Positions 12,346 through 23,759 are shown, numbered from the stretch's first letter. The stretch: 64,000 nt of DNA from Platycnemis pennipes (GCA_933228895.1 OW121854.1:55656609-55720608); one strand, 5' to 3'. Notes: a model not told the origin generated them from the sequence alone. A program made the numbers and translations.

Positions 12346-12752
12346 ACGGGTGGTTTTTGCAAATTAGTGCAAAGAAAGCTAGACAACCTCAACTCATCCA
12401 AAAGTGCTGGTCCAGACAATATTCCGGCTAAGGTGCTGTGTTCCGAATCTTACTGCTGATTCAGCCATTTTATTCAACGCTCTACGGGCATCTGTAATTT
12501 TCCAACTATATTAAGGCAAGGATTTGTAGTAGGTACCAATCTACAAGTCAAGTGGTTGAATCAATATAACAAACTTTAGACCTATTGTTATACAGCTCTC
12601 ACTGGCCAAGGTTTACAAGGATCTTGCCTTGGACCATTTATACTTTTATCTAAAGAAATATATTTCGAAAATCAGCATGGCTTTCTCCAGGGTTGATCCA
12701 CCATTACAAATCTCCTAGTCTTTCAATGTTTCCGGGGTAACTTGGTGGAATT
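12330..12752 (+). mobile_element. LINE reverse transcriptase, N-terminal half (Jockey/CR1-like)
   Basis: Decayed RT domain, frameshifted. Visible pieces are KLDNLNSSKSAGPDNIPAKV (RT0/1 block), LAKVY with DLALDHLYFYLKKYISK in mixed frames, and NQHGFLQG followed by TNLLVFQCF (RT2 block). The matching C-terminal half resumes at 13706. The catalytic block before SYLGDRE is missing, having been displaced or deleted by the inserted inverted-repeat sequence. Confidence 0.75.
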
Positions 12753-12758
12753 TTTCCA

Positions 12759-13704
12759 CAATGAAGAAGAGAAAAACTAATAGTGCAATTCCACAAAACT
12801 TTCATTTTGACACGACCATGGTTTCGCTGTGGCACAGCATCTTCAGGTGGGAATACAAAATAATGTATCAGCCTTATGTATGGTCAAAGTCGGGGTGTGG
12901 GGTGGGCAGGAACAGGGTCATAGGGTGGGGGAGAGAGGAAGTGACCAAGGATTGGCCGGTCGGGTGAGCGTGGTGATGCATTAGGGTGTATTCAGGGGTG
13001 GCGGGGGTCTGGCCTGCTGAAAGCCAGGGTGTGGGAGGAATGAAGTCACAGAGAGGGTGGGAGAGGGAAAGTGACCAAGGATTGACAGGTCGGGTGAGGG
13101 TGGTGATGTTAGTTAGTGTAAAATCACTACTGTGTTTGTGTTGTAATAGATGATTGGCAAATTGGGAAGTGTCTTTGTGCTTCTGTAGCCATATTGCTCA
13201 TTGAAAATAAGGGTCCCAAGTTGGATGGGCTTGAGGAAATAGAAATTTCAATCTGTGTAAATTCCAAATCTTGTGAGGTTTTGAATTAATTATTGTATCT
13301 ATCCTACTTCCCTCTCTTAAACCTCCCCTTCCCCTCGAGCTCCAACTCTTACCCCTCGGTCACTCTCCTTCCCCAGGTGGAATCCTAACCACCCCCGGGC
13401 AAGCATACTAACTTACAGCACCACCCTCACCCGACCTGTCAGTCCTTGGTCACTTTCCCTCTCACACCCTCTCTGTGACTCCATTCCTCCCTCACCCCGA
13501 CTTCCACCAGGCCTCAGCTCCGCCACCCCTGAATACATCCTAATGCATCACCACGCTCACCCGACCGGCCAATCCTTGGTCACTTCCTCTCTTCCACACC
13601 CTCCGACCCTGTTACTCCCCCTCCCCTCCCACCCCCCGACTTTCATCATACATAAGGCTGATGCAGTATTTTGTACACATTATTAGTTTTTCTCTTCTCC
13701 ATAA
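12759..13704. repeat. ~0.95-kb inverted-repeat insertion splitting a LINE
   Basis: Left arm 12759-13119 and right arm about 13405-13704 are imperfect reverse complements (shared words include AGAAGAGAAAAACTAATA, CATCAGCCTTATGTAT, AAGTGACCAAGGATTG and CAGGTCGGGTGAGGGTGGTG), with a ~285-bp loop. The left arm has ~70 extra bases that carry a hammerhead-like motif on the minus strand. The arms are G-rich versus C-rich. The block sits between two parts of one LINE RT. It is either a foldback element or two opposed insertions of one family. Confidence 0.7.
12811..12850 (-). ncRNA. Hammerhead-ribozyme-like motif
   Basis: Minus strand reads CAC, CTGAAGA, T, GCTGT-GCC-ACAGC (5-bp stem II), GAAAC, CATG, GTC, GTG. 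This fits the hammerhead core CUGANGA - stem II - GAAA - short stem III - NUH, with CAC/GUG able to pair as stem I. Such minimal motifs are known from Penelope-like retroelements and related repeats. Cleavage activity is inferred from the pattern only; stem I is just 3 bp. Confidence 0.45.
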
Positions 13705-13705
13705 C

Positions 13706-15010
13706 TTTTGAAGTGGTCGGCTAGTTACCTTGGCGACCGTGAACTTATCGTCAAATGTGATGGGGCTTTCTCAGTACCATTTCGTGTCTTGTGTGGCGTT
13801 CCTCAGGGTCCATTGGGTTTTATACACCACTTGGGTCCATTACAGTTTTATATATTTATAAATGATACTAATAGTGTACTGGCAGCCGATAGTATGATAT
13901 TTGACGATAATCTCAAGATTTTTGCCTGGTTTCTCTCCACATCTGATCAAGAGAATCTCCAACAGTCACTTACCAACATAGAATTGTGTCGTGCTGATAA
14001 TGTTATGGAACTTAACATCTCCAAGTGGCATGTGGTCTCTTTTACTCGTCTGGAAGTAAGTTACATGTTTCACTATCATGTTGGTGAAGTGCTTATGGGC
14101 AGAGTGGATCATATCAAGGACCTTGGTGTCATATTAACTTCTACACTGAATCAAGCATAGCTCATTGACTGGGTCATGTCCATAGCCTACTCCCCTTCGG
14201 CTTTATTTTCAGAATGACAAGAAACTTCAGATCACCACAGTCTCTTCGAACACTGTACAAGTCTCTTGTCCACTCTGTCGTGGAATACGGATCTGTGATC
14301 TGGTCTCCATACTAGCTGGGTCACATTGGCTTGCTAAATAAGGTCCAGGTCCGCTTATTGAGAGTTCTGGGGGTTCATTTGGGATATGGCTACCTTGGTG
14401 TGCCGGTGGAGATGGAGCAGCAGTTCAGTTTACATCCTTTACATCTCAGATGTCAAATCCAAGACCTGATTTTCTATACAAATAAATCAATGGGATAGGA
14501 TAGTGGATTGTCTGGATCTCCTCCACCAGATCAACTTTTCCATACCTAGAGGAACAAGATCCATGGCTATGTTTGGATACACATATGTACTTATCAACTG
14601 GTTATGCTCACAATAGTGGACTAGTGAGATTACAGCAACTCGGGAGTAAAGCAGCTTCAAGGATAGATCTTCTCAATGAACCATTATCGTCCTTCAGGAG
14701 GAGAGTAATCAAAATTATCTGCTTAAGCTGACATAATATTTTCATAATGTGATCTTTCAAATTTATTGCACACCATTCTTATATCAGGTTATTCATTATT
14801 GTTATTTGGATACCTATATTATTGTGCCGCTGCTGTTCCATAGTTATCTTCCATTGTTAATATGTTATAATTTATATTGTTTTTATTTTTGGTTACCCGT
14901 TGATTGATTCTAATGGTTTTTACTACATTTATTGTTATTGTTTTACTCAACCTATTATTATTGTTCTTCCTAGCTAGGATAAAATTGTATAAGATATTTA
15001 TTGTTGTTGT
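13706..15010 (+). mobile_element. LINE reverse transcriptase, C-terminal half and 3' region (Jockey/CR1-like)
   Basis: Continuation of the LINE begun at 12330. The frame at 13708-14160 shows WSASYLGDRELIVKC, GVPQGPLGF (RT GVPQG block), LQFYIFINDT, LKIFAW (block after the catalytic aspartates, here degraded), MELNISKWHVVSF and VDHIKDLGVIL. Shifted frames then show HSVVEYGSVIWSPY and VLGVHLGYGYLGVPVE, typical post-RT sequence. The catalytic pair normally read as FADD is altered to IFDDN, so the copy is dead. The 3' end near 15010 is approximate. Confidence 0.8.
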
Positions 15011-15089
15011 TTGACTGATTGCTATCTTGAAATTGTTATCGTTTGCATGTTATGTATGCATAAATGGTTTTGTACCATTGGAAAAAGAA

Positions 15090-16087
15090 CCCAGTAAACA
15101 CAATGTGTTGCGGAAACGTCGCAGAAAGGTTGCACGAGGTTGCAGGATGCTACGTTGTTCGGCAACATTTCCGCAACGTCATAATTACGTCGCTGATGCA
15201 CTTGTTTGGTCAGAAAAATTTAATTACAAAATATATGAGATAGAGGATACATATATTAAAATTCGATTCTTCCTCTCCATGAGACACTGATTGTATATGG
15301 GAGTGGAATATTCACTAGGTTGCAGAAAGGTTGCGACATGTTGCAGGTCGCCTTGCGAAGTATTATTTGGACACAGTTTACCCCCAACATATATTCAAAT
15401 ATGGGGTTTTTATAGCGTTTTTTCATCTTCTAAAGCAAATTAGCTCTTTCCAGTGAAATATTTTTTATCGGTCGTGAGACAATTTTTTGCACTTAGAAAA
15501 ATTGCATATGAGATAGTGAATGGGAAGACGGCACGAGATTGATATACATATTCGATACATGGAACGCTATGCTATCCCGTCAATCCCATCTGTTTACTCT
15601 CTGTCTAGCACTTGCCTTTTTCGGTGTGGTTTTGTGTTCTCTGGGAATCTCGTAGGATATTCTACAATTATTTGACCCCTGCCTGTTTGGATATCGATTT
15701 TTGGAAGTTATATACTGTTTTATTGCCTCTCATTTGTTTTTGACCCATCTCGTTTGGATTGTGATTATTGGAAACTGTATTGGTACTTTCTCATTAGCAT
15801 TGACCCACGCCTGTCTGGAATAATGAATAAATATTTTTTCTGCAAAGGCATATCTTGAGTATTATTTTAAAGGGTTGCATAAATGATGCAAGTACGTTGC
15901 AGGAGTTGCATAAGTGTTGCAAATATGTTTCACCAGAGGTTGCAGTTATTTTGCCATTACGTTGCAGGAACGTGGTAGAGAGGACTTATGGCTGATTTTG
16001 CGACATTTTCATTGCGTTGCAGCAACTCCAATTTAGTTGCAGTGCAACGTTTCCACAACGTGTTCACAACACATTTTGTTTACAGGG
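15090..16087. mobile_element. ~1-kb non-autonomous TIR element rich in GTTGCA
   Basis: Inverted termini: CCCAGTAAACACAATGTGTT at the left and, reverse complemented, CCCTGTAAACAAAATGTGTT at the right. Inside both ends are many copies of GTTGCA and CGTTGC words (15112-15180, 15318-15350, 15895-16050). No transposase frame was seen. No clear target duplication was found, so the superfamily is unassigned. Confidence 0.65.
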
Positions 16088-16899
16088 AAATAAATAAATC
16101 AGGAGTCACCAGATCTCCTGATGATGCCATAACTGGCAAAACCTGGGTCGACAATAAATTATACTGTGGAACGGGCAATCTAATTTTTATTATTTAATTT
16201 CATGTTATAAATCCTATTTCTTCTTCTTGCTATTTTTATTTATTTGACTTGTATGTAATCAGCAGTATTCCTCTGTAGTTGTCCTCATGTGTTTATTGTA
16301 GCTTTCATCAGAGGATCTATCCCGATGAAAGCTCTGTGATCATATCTACAAATGTACCCGAAGAGGCTTTGCTATGTCATATCAGAATGTTCATGTCTTT
16401 ATTCTGCTACTATTCTCGGAGTATCAAAATCCATATCTCAGTTGCCATTTTATAATATAGATGTGGAGATGACCTTCAGCTAAGGTTACTGGCACCATTA
16501 GAAGTACAGATATCCTTCTAATGGACTATGCTTTGTTGTGGTAGGAATAGCTTCCATTTTTCTGTGGTCTTTAGAGTTGGACTGGTGGGAACAATGAAAG
16601 TTGCTCATGGTAGTGGCATTCATGTCAGATGGGTTGAAGTATATGACTCAGTGTGGTGGCCACAGGGAAACATCTGACCCAGGGGGGTGGCCTATCAAGT
16701 GATGGTGCCTCATTAAAGACTGTTGAGGAAGACAACAGGACACCACTTCAATAATTTATCTTACATTAATATGAAGAAAGCAAAGAAAAAAATGACTCCT
16801 GAAAACTGCCAACACAATCCCAATTGCTGTGTCGTGTTTTGGGCACAGCAACAGGAGAGGTAATACCTACCTCTGTGGTCATTGTCCTGTGAAATCCTT

Positions 16900-17235
16900 G
16901 CAAGGCAGCAGTGACAAAAGCTCCAGAAAAGAAGAGTGAGAAAAGAAGAAATATTTAAAATTGAGACAGAATGTGAGGATGATGCTGAAAGCAGGGAAGA
17001 AAGAAAAAAATTAAAGAAGAAATTAGCATGGGAGATATAGAATCAATAGACATGTGTGAGATAAGATGGGAGGACAGCAGAAACATTTGGAATGAAGGAT
17101 ATAAAGGGGTATGATATGGTGAGAAGTAATTGTATAAGTATTGCAGCAGGAGTAATGGTAGTGATCAGTAGTGAGGCTTATGGTAATCTCTGGATTTGCT
17201 GATGACTAAATCAAAATGTAAAAATAAAGAAAGAT
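16900..17235 (+). mobile_element. LINE endonuclease fragment
   Basis: Degenerate plus-strand coding: around 17027-17100 a frame reads MGDIESIDMCEIRWEDS then WNEGYKGV, the 'CETRW..' and 'Y..YHGG' region of a LINE AP-endonuclease. Frameshifts and stops interrupt it. It seems to be continued by the fragment at 18780-19115 after ~1.5 kb of unrelated sequence. Edges are approximate. Confidence 0.5.
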
Positions 17236-17472
17236 TTATAGAATGTCATAAAATGTTTGAAAGTATACAAACAATGGTAGTTGTTCCTTTTTTGTCGAAG
17301 AAACGACCTAAAAAGAACAAATTCTAGCTACTGATTTGCTCATTTTAGAGAATCTGTTTCAGTGTCTGTACCCCACTACGCTGAGGATGAATTATAAATG
17401 GGGGCCTGGGGCTAACTGCCTCTCTTCCCCCTTCACCTCTGGATGGCCGTGCCCTACGAGAGTTTCCAAACT

Positions 17473-17653
17473 TGACCGACAGAAGCTGGATGAGCTACGG
17501 AAGTGCTAGTTTATAACTTGTCTAGCTTAACGTCATATACGATATGTGCCCAACGCCCACCCAGCCCCTCCACTGAAGATGGCTATGGTGTTAAGCTAAG
17601 CAAGTCATCTCTGAAACTGGCACATCCATCACTCGTTCGGCTTCTGTCGGTCA
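17473..17653. repeat. Imperfect hairpin, ~60-bp arms
   Basis: Arms 17473-17531 and 17592-17653 are imperfect reverse complements (GACCGACAGAAGC / GCTTCTGTCGGTC; AACTTGTCTAGCTTAAC / GTTAAGCTAAGCAAGT), separated by ~60 bases. GC content is higher than the surroundings. Possibly a MITE or foldback sequence. Confidence 0.65.
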
Positions 17654-17659
17654 CATTCA

Positions 17660-18770
17660 GCACTGCCAAACCTGCCCTTACCCCCTCATCCAACTCAGCG
17701 TAATCCACTCTGCGCCCGATCTTCCTGGGCTTTGTCTTTTCTCAGTTCCGCTTTTGCGCTTCTTTACCATCCTATAGGGTGTACAATTATGGGTTATACA
17801 GTGTGTTTTAAATAAATAAAGGTGTTTTTAGGCCATAATGATCGCCATTCATGATAAAATATTTCTACAGGGAAATCAGGGAAATTCTATTTCACAACGG
17901 GGAAATCCGTCGAATCGTCTTAGCAAAGTAGCATGCAAAGGCATTTTTTGGCATACATAGATAATTTCTACATTCCCGTAAATCACCGAGACCATGGTTA
18001 ACATTTACCAAGCGTCAATCATTCTTAAAATGAGAAATTTATTAACAAACTAAATTCAAAGATACAAGTGTGAGTGGGAGCCGGGATCCCCTCTCTGTAT
18101 TTAGCAAAATTTAAGATTTTTATGCCAGTTTCAAGAAGTCTAACTGGATATTTGTATGCACTGAGTATTTTAGCGAGAGAAATGAAAGGATAATATTCCG
18201 CAGAAACAACTTAATTGAATGGTACTGTATTGAATGCCAAAACGTATTACGAACACAATATTTTTTAACACTCCATTTGCCAACTGTCAAGTTGGTTTAG
18301 TGATTTATAGAAGCAAGAGGATTATAGTTGCAAAAAGACTGACGTTGGACTCCTTTTTGGGAATATAGTACAAAAAAGAAACTAATAATTTTCTTAGGCG
18401 TGGAAATATTTATAAATCGTTTTATTAATATTGGTATTTGATGTAAAATTTGCAATACCTCGATATAAATCTTCTTACATTGTTTACTTGGAAGTAAATT
18501 CCTGTACTATTAAATATATAATATACTTATAAATTGCAACCAATAAGCAATGTAATTCTTTTTAAATACTCTTTATTTTAACAGGCACTCATGAAAAAAT
18601 TGTCATTGGTATCTGTGTTTTCCGGAAACATGTCGTGCATCAGCCGACCTACCCTTTGCATCTGCGATGACTAGTGAAAATCATCACCCCTCAACCACTG
18701 GTAGTGATATAAAGGGAAGATGAGATATAGGGAGGATTAGCTATTGTGATGAGCAAGAATTAGGGGCTAA
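17660..18770. other. No gene recognised
   Basis: AT-rich sequence between two LINE endonuclease fragments. No exon or element terminus was recognised. Confidence 0.4.
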
Positions 18771-18779
18771 AGGATAAGG

Positions 18780-19115
18780 ATCATTGACCAGGTGAGAAAT
18801 AAAATTGGTACCTACTACTAGTGAAGATCAAGGCTGACCCCACCACCATCGTTTGGATAAAGGTTCACATGACTACAAGTGGCCAGTGGAAGAAGTTGAT
18901 GGCCTATATGAACAGCCAGATGAAATGATATTTGAGGTTTACAGAGGAAAACAATAGTATTGGGTGATTTTAGGGCCGTGGTTGACTATGGTAAGGATCA
19001 GAGTGAAGTAAGGAGTGTTTGGGCTGGTAAGGAGAAATGAACATGGTAAAAATGTAGAGGATTTTTATATGAGGAATGGAGTAGTGATAACAAGATAACA
19101 TCTGGTTTGACCAGT
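18780..19115 (+). mobile_element. LINE endonuclease C-terminal fragment
   Basis: The plus strand shows KLMAYMNSQMK, then LGDFRAVVDYGKDQSEV, matching the conserved endonuclease stretch 'GDFNA.VG.GKDGSEVG', then a frameshifted stretch rich in NE-like residues. It is truncated at ~19115, where a minus-strand RT fragment begins. Confidence 0.65.
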
Positions 19116-19128
19116 ACAAGATGAGTAG

Positions 19129-19830
19129 TTACAAATGGAAAATTCTAGGAACACAGAGAGATGTGAATAGATTACTACTTGCACCTTCTGTGCCATGTAT
19201 AAACTCTGGATCAGTCTCCTGTCTCTCCAGTCTACTCAAATCTTCTGCAATATTCCCGTTAACATTTCCCACCTCACTCCGTTGAACACCTATCGAAATC
19301 AACAAATCACATGAACACATCCTCATTATATTCTAGATTCCTTTCCACTAGTATTCTCATGATGGTAATTGGTTCCTGAGTGACCCTCCCATTCCAAAAT
19401 CTAAACCGATCCTCACCTAGAAAATTACTTGTTATTATTTATTTGCTTTCTTTTCCACTCTTCAGTTGATGATTCTAAGCATGATCTTTGCTGCATGAGA
19501 AATCAAACTTATTGTTCTATAGTCTTTGCATTCTTTTGTCACCCTCTTTTTCGGTATAGGTATCAGTACAGTGTTTACAAAATCCTCCAGCCTAGCCCCC
19601 TCTTCGTATATTCCATGAACAAGCCCATAAAATCTCTCCCTTCCCCCTCTTCCTAGGTTCTCCAGAAGTTCTGTTAGGATGCTATCTATCTCCACCACTA
19701 TGACCAGCTTCATTTCTCACAATGCCTTCTCTATCTCACTATCTAGTATTCCTGGTCCCAGCTCATCCTTATCTTTGTCCTTTTCTTCCTCTATGTCCAA
19801 GTTCCTCAGCTTATTTTATAGTGGGTGTGC
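19129..19830 (-). mobile_element. LINE reverse transcriptase fragment
   Basis: The minus strand reads SILTELLENLGRGGRERFYG, VLIPIPKKRVTKECKDYRTI, SLISHAAKIMLRIIN, then after frameshifts VFNGVRWEMLTGILQKI and DWRDRRLIQSLYMAQK. These are RT blocks 1-3 of an endonuclease-RT LINE in correct order. The copy is frameshifted and ends before the catalytic block. It faces the endonuclease fragment at 18780-19115. Confidence 0.85.
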
Positions 19831-20524
19831 AGTGGCCTGGAAAGCCAAATCCGTGGTTCAATTCTCGGTCCAGGTTAATTTTTTCGCCTGGCAGTTATTG
19901 TTTACATACACTCCGTAGAACTAAATTTGTGTTTTCCTTCCCAAACCGATAAACCTAAACCCAATGTGAACCCCCCATATCCAAAAACTTCAACAGAAAA
20001 CGAATTCGAAATATTTTATTTCAATGATAACGCTTAAAGTTACACATCTTTCACTAAGGGAAGTTGGGTCAGGAGTAAATTAGAAATCTCTCTACTATCA
20101 TAAACGCTTAAAATTACCCATTCCTTAACAAGGAGAGTTGGGTCAGGGGTAAAGTGCAGGGTTCACAATATGAACATTATTAGATCAAAACTACCTCTCG
20201 CCATTTCTTTCTCCATCGCAGTTTTATTGTGTGACCGTATCTGATTATAAATATTTTGAAAATGTTTATCCAGGATACATTTGAACTATCTTACTTATTA
20301 AATCATCCCAATATGATGTTAATGAAAAATCTGTCCATGGTAATATCAAACATATGTCGGCGCAATATCCTTTTTATGCCAACGTACCTATAGTGGTGAA
20401 AGATGTCTTTTTATCATCAAATTTATATTGGCCCAATATCATCAGCAAATGTCATTTTTATAATGGCAAATGTTATCACTTTTGATATTTGTCGAGATTG
20501 ACTACCGATACATTGGCTATTTAT

Positions 20525-20552
20525 ACCATCACAATTGATCAATTGTGATGGT
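20525..20552. repeat. 28-bp perfect palindrome
   Basis: ACCATCACAATTGA followed directly by its exact reverse complement, no spacer. Around it (20345-20600) the words CAATATCAT / TGATATCATGATG and GGCCCAATAT recur in both orientations, so it may be the centre of a decayed MITE. Confidence 0.85.
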
Positions 20553-20699
20553 GTAAAAGTTGTATTGGGCTGATATCATGATGCTGCTTGGGCTGGAGCC
20601 TCTTCATCTCCTCACATTATCAATTCCACACTTTTCTTTCTCTCTCATTGTTTCTTTGCTAATTCTATTGTTTATTTCCTTATTTCATCTTCTTTCTGG

Positions 20700-20935
20700 T
20701 TCTGTGATTATAGATATTTGATAGATGAAATTAGGAGAAGGCAGAAGGTGTGGATGGAAAAGGTAATTAAGGCTGTTGGTGTATTGAAAAACGTAATTGA
20801 GGGAAGAATGTTGGGTAAGTGGGGAAGAGAAGAACTGGTAGTTTTGATAGAATGAGGTATGAGGGTCTGAAGAGGGATATCATGCAAATTATAAGGTTCG
20901 TGAGAAAAATGATGTGCTCATTTAGACCTACCTAC
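20700..20935 (+). mobile_element. Decayed LINE 3' fragment
   Basis: The plus strand shows a series of phrases typical of the LINE C-terminus: RIYKAVGVLKNVIEGRMLGK-like coding (20760-20820), then FDRMRYEGLKRDIMQIIRF. The VIEGRMLGKWGRE block is the equivalent of IVEGKVNGKNGRG in family A. Other frames contain stops. Confidence 0.5.
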
Positions 20936-21559
20936 ATTAGTAGAAAATTAATTATTATTACCATGGGCAAATATTGGAAAGGGTTTCAGAAATATGGGTA
21001 TATTTCTCCCTTATTACAGGTGATATTGTAATGAAAAAAAGGTTGTATTTCTGTATCATGGCTTGATAACTTTGCTGGTTAGCTGGTAGTGTATTCCTGA
21101 TTTAACAGGCCTGGAAACTCAATGTTTCAGGTCCCTGTGAACGGCTCCAGAATCCATGGGAGCTCCATCAATGGGTCTTTTGTCGGAGAGTTTTACAAAC
21201 AGTTTGTGAAGTTGAGGATAAAAAGAGAATTCGAATTATACCTGGCCCAAGGAGTTTGTGAGATATGAGCTTCATTTTGATTTATTTTTCATCACTTGTT
21301 TTTACCTGCCTTGCATAATTTCAAAAGATACAAACAATTGCTTTACATGAGATCCAAAGAGTCACAGAACTTGTTTTTAATAAAGAAACGAAGTGCGAAT
21401 AAGGAACTGCTATTCTACTTCAAACTTGTTCATAATTACAGATGCAGATAACATTCTCTTTTTGTCATGATATACAAATTTTAAAACAAATATAGATGGA
21501 AGAAATTTAACAATTTAAGTAACACCACTTGTGTCACTGAGTGGAGGAGTTAAAGCCAG

Positions 21560-22100
21560 CATCTAATGCAGCCCAGGCTAAATAAATGAAAATTCTAATG
21601 TCAAGTGTCATCTGCATCCAGAAAACTGTGAGACTTTTCCGAAATCTTTTCTTAACCACAATGTAGTCTAGTTGGTATCTGCCTATGACTTCCAACATTT
21701 TCCCATTGTTCTCACAAAGGTGTTTAAACCATATGTTGATTCACTAAGTTGTTCCTCCTGCAGACCTCCACTGCTTTCTTTCCTCTGTCATTTCTTACCC
21801 GTATGCCATACTACTCTACTTCACTTATATCCCTACCTTCCCTGACTACTGCATTCCAATATCCGATTACTTTTAGATTCTTCCTTCCCTAAACTTTCCC
21901 TTTTACTTCTTCCAGATGCTCATGTTTCATACACCAACATTTGTCTGCTACCCACTCTACATATCCCCAAGTTGGTACACCTAAACTATAATTACGCTCT
22001 TAAGCACCACTTTTAAGCTTTTACCAATGTTCTATTGCTCTCTTGCCCTATTCAATATTCACTAATTTCTCTCTAATGTAGCAGTCAACACTACTGCTAC
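21560..22100 (-). mobile_element. LINE endonuclease fragment
   Basis: The minus strand reads ECSSQGR near 21850, RNDRGKKAVEVCRRNNLVNQ, then MV*T-like, and shortly after HRQIPTR (family: RNDRGE.LVEFCRRNNLV.TNT...PG...QIDYI). The degenerate LGICRVGSRQMLVYET stretch upstream fits the preceding endonuclease region. The edges are uncertain. Confidence 0.55.
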
Positions 22101-22574
22101 TCCAAACTGACTTTTTTCCCCTCCACTTGGTGTCAGTCTGTGACTATAACTTCAAATGTCCCCAAGTCCCGCTATATTCCTTTGCTTAATCCAAACAAAT
22201 CAATATTAACCCTTTTCATTCAATCTTTTGTTTTTTGCTTACCTTCCCTCAACGGATCTAATGTCCATTGTTTTGACTTATCAAGGTGTTATCTGTTCTG
22301 TTTTCATCAGTGCCTCTGCCGTTTTTGCAGTAGTCTTTTCCATTGCAAAGATTTCATGAGATGATATTCATCTTGATCTAGTCTCCTTTGCTGTTGGACA
22401 TTACACCCACCCCTTTCATCTGAGATAGGGCCCAGTAGTTACCAGGATTTTTGTCTCTAATCCTCATTCCCATGGCTGTCTTAACAGTGATTTTAATGTG
22501 ACACCATCACTTTACAGGTTACCTCACTGGGGTTAGTCTTTCTCACAGCTGCCTCACTGAGGAATAGATTCCAT

Positions 22575-22870
22575 GAGAGGGGTTGGTGTAGTGCTTAGAG
22601 TATTGGCCTCAAACTCTGAGGGCCCACGTTCGTATCCAAGCAGAGGAAGATATTTTTCTTTGGTAGGGCAGCCTCTAATTTACTGCTTTGTGGAGAACAT
22701 TTGAGTTCAGTACTCCGCCCAGCAGATGGGAAGTCGAACCTTGAATCCCTTGGCGCCTTTTGTTAATAGAAGGCTAATGCTGAAGCCAGGTTTCTCCCCA
22801 CCCTTCTTGCTTATCCTTCCATTACAATCCGAGTGAACTTCTTCTCCTGGTATAACGTGGCTTTAAGACA
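22575..22870 (+). mobile_element. tRNA-derived SINE
   Basis: Head with A-box-like GGTGTAGTGCTTAGAGTATT and B-box-like CGTTCGTATCC. The family body follows: GTGGAGAACATTTGAGTTCA, CAGTACTCCGCCCAGCAGAT, TTGGCGCCTTTTGTTAATAG and GGTTTCTCCCCACCCTTC. The same body occurs at 28335-28560, 29548-29705, 30614-30905 (-), 37795-38050 (-), 57300-57605 (-) and 60955-61250. Confidence 0.75.
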
Positions 22871-22879
22871 CACACATTT

Positions 22880-23392
22880 TTCACTTCCTGGGGCATGGAT
22901 ATTTGTGCTTGTTAAATTGTTAATTGTTAATAGTCCAATGTAAAGACCATCTGCGTTGTTTTCGGGTTATTGATAATAAATAAATTTTACCACAACTTTG
23001 TTTATAACAGTTCAAAATTTAGTGTTGTTAATTTTTTTAATAAATTTCAAAACATATTTATTTACTCAACCGCCACATGCAAGAAACTGAACGCACTTGT
23101 CTAAAACTTTTCACCAGAGTATATAAAGGATAGTACTTGAAATATATCATAGTAATTTGATCTCACTTGTGTCATCTCTGTATCAGGCCATGAACTTTTT
23201 GTACCACCCATGTAAGTGCGGGGCAGACTTGACTCCATAAATGAAAGAATGGTTTAAGAATTGTTTACAGAGTACCTTTCATCTTCGTCCAAACCTTTGA
23301 CCCACATGACACAGATGAAAGCATATAATAAGCTTGTGCTTAGGACATCATGGGAAGGGGACACCACAAATATTGGAATTTGCTTGGTGACC
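22880..23392. other. No gene recognised
   Basis: AT-rich; the right end (23380-23392) is the left part of a LINE-tail repeat split by the following hAT-type element. No exons were recognised. Confidence 0.35.
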
Positions 23393-23691
23393 CAGCGGCG
23401 TCGGAATTGGGGGGCTGGGGGGCCATTCGGCCATTCCCAGAATTTGCCCCGGGCCCTTGAGAAATGAGTGTTCATTAATAAAAATTAAATTTCACTTGTT
23501 TCCAGCTTGCCTTTTCCCGTCTGACGCATATTCTACCACCTTCATATGCACTTTTAGCGGAATTCTAGTCCCTTCCCCCTCCTATCCGCAAAAAAATGCG
23601 GGCCCTTTTCATAGGAGCCGGGTCCTTTTCTTAAGAGCAGGGCCCTTTTCAAGGTTGGCCCCTCCCAGCGAAAATAGTTGTGACGCCCCTG
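23393..23691. mobile_element. Non-autonomous hAT-type element, copy 1
   Basis: 299 bp, ends CAGCGGCGTCGGAA and (reverse) CAGGGGCGTCACAACTATTT. Flanked by an exact 8-bp direct repeat TGGTGACC (23385-23392 and 23692-23699), as expected of hAT elements. Related in inverted orientation to 26265-26552. No transposase. It interrupts a LINE-tail repeat (GGTGACC + TTCACCCCC). Confidence 0.85.
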
Positions 23692-23757
23692 TGGTGACCT
23701 TCACCCCCTACCACACACCCTCGCGGTGGCTTGCTGGGTACCTATCATGTAGATGAA
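23692..23757 (+). repeat. LINE-tail repeat (family B 3' end)
   Basis: CCACACACCCTCGCGGTGGC then TTGCTGGGTA and TAGATGAA. This is the 3' tail seen with family B LINEs at 39622-39703, 46010-46077, 47512-47598 and 47981-48062. Confidence 0.75.
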
Positions 23758-23759
23758 TT

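Noticed and set aside
18780..19830. LINE 5' inversion by twin priming
   Set aside because: Twin priming leaves the two parts divergent; here they converge.
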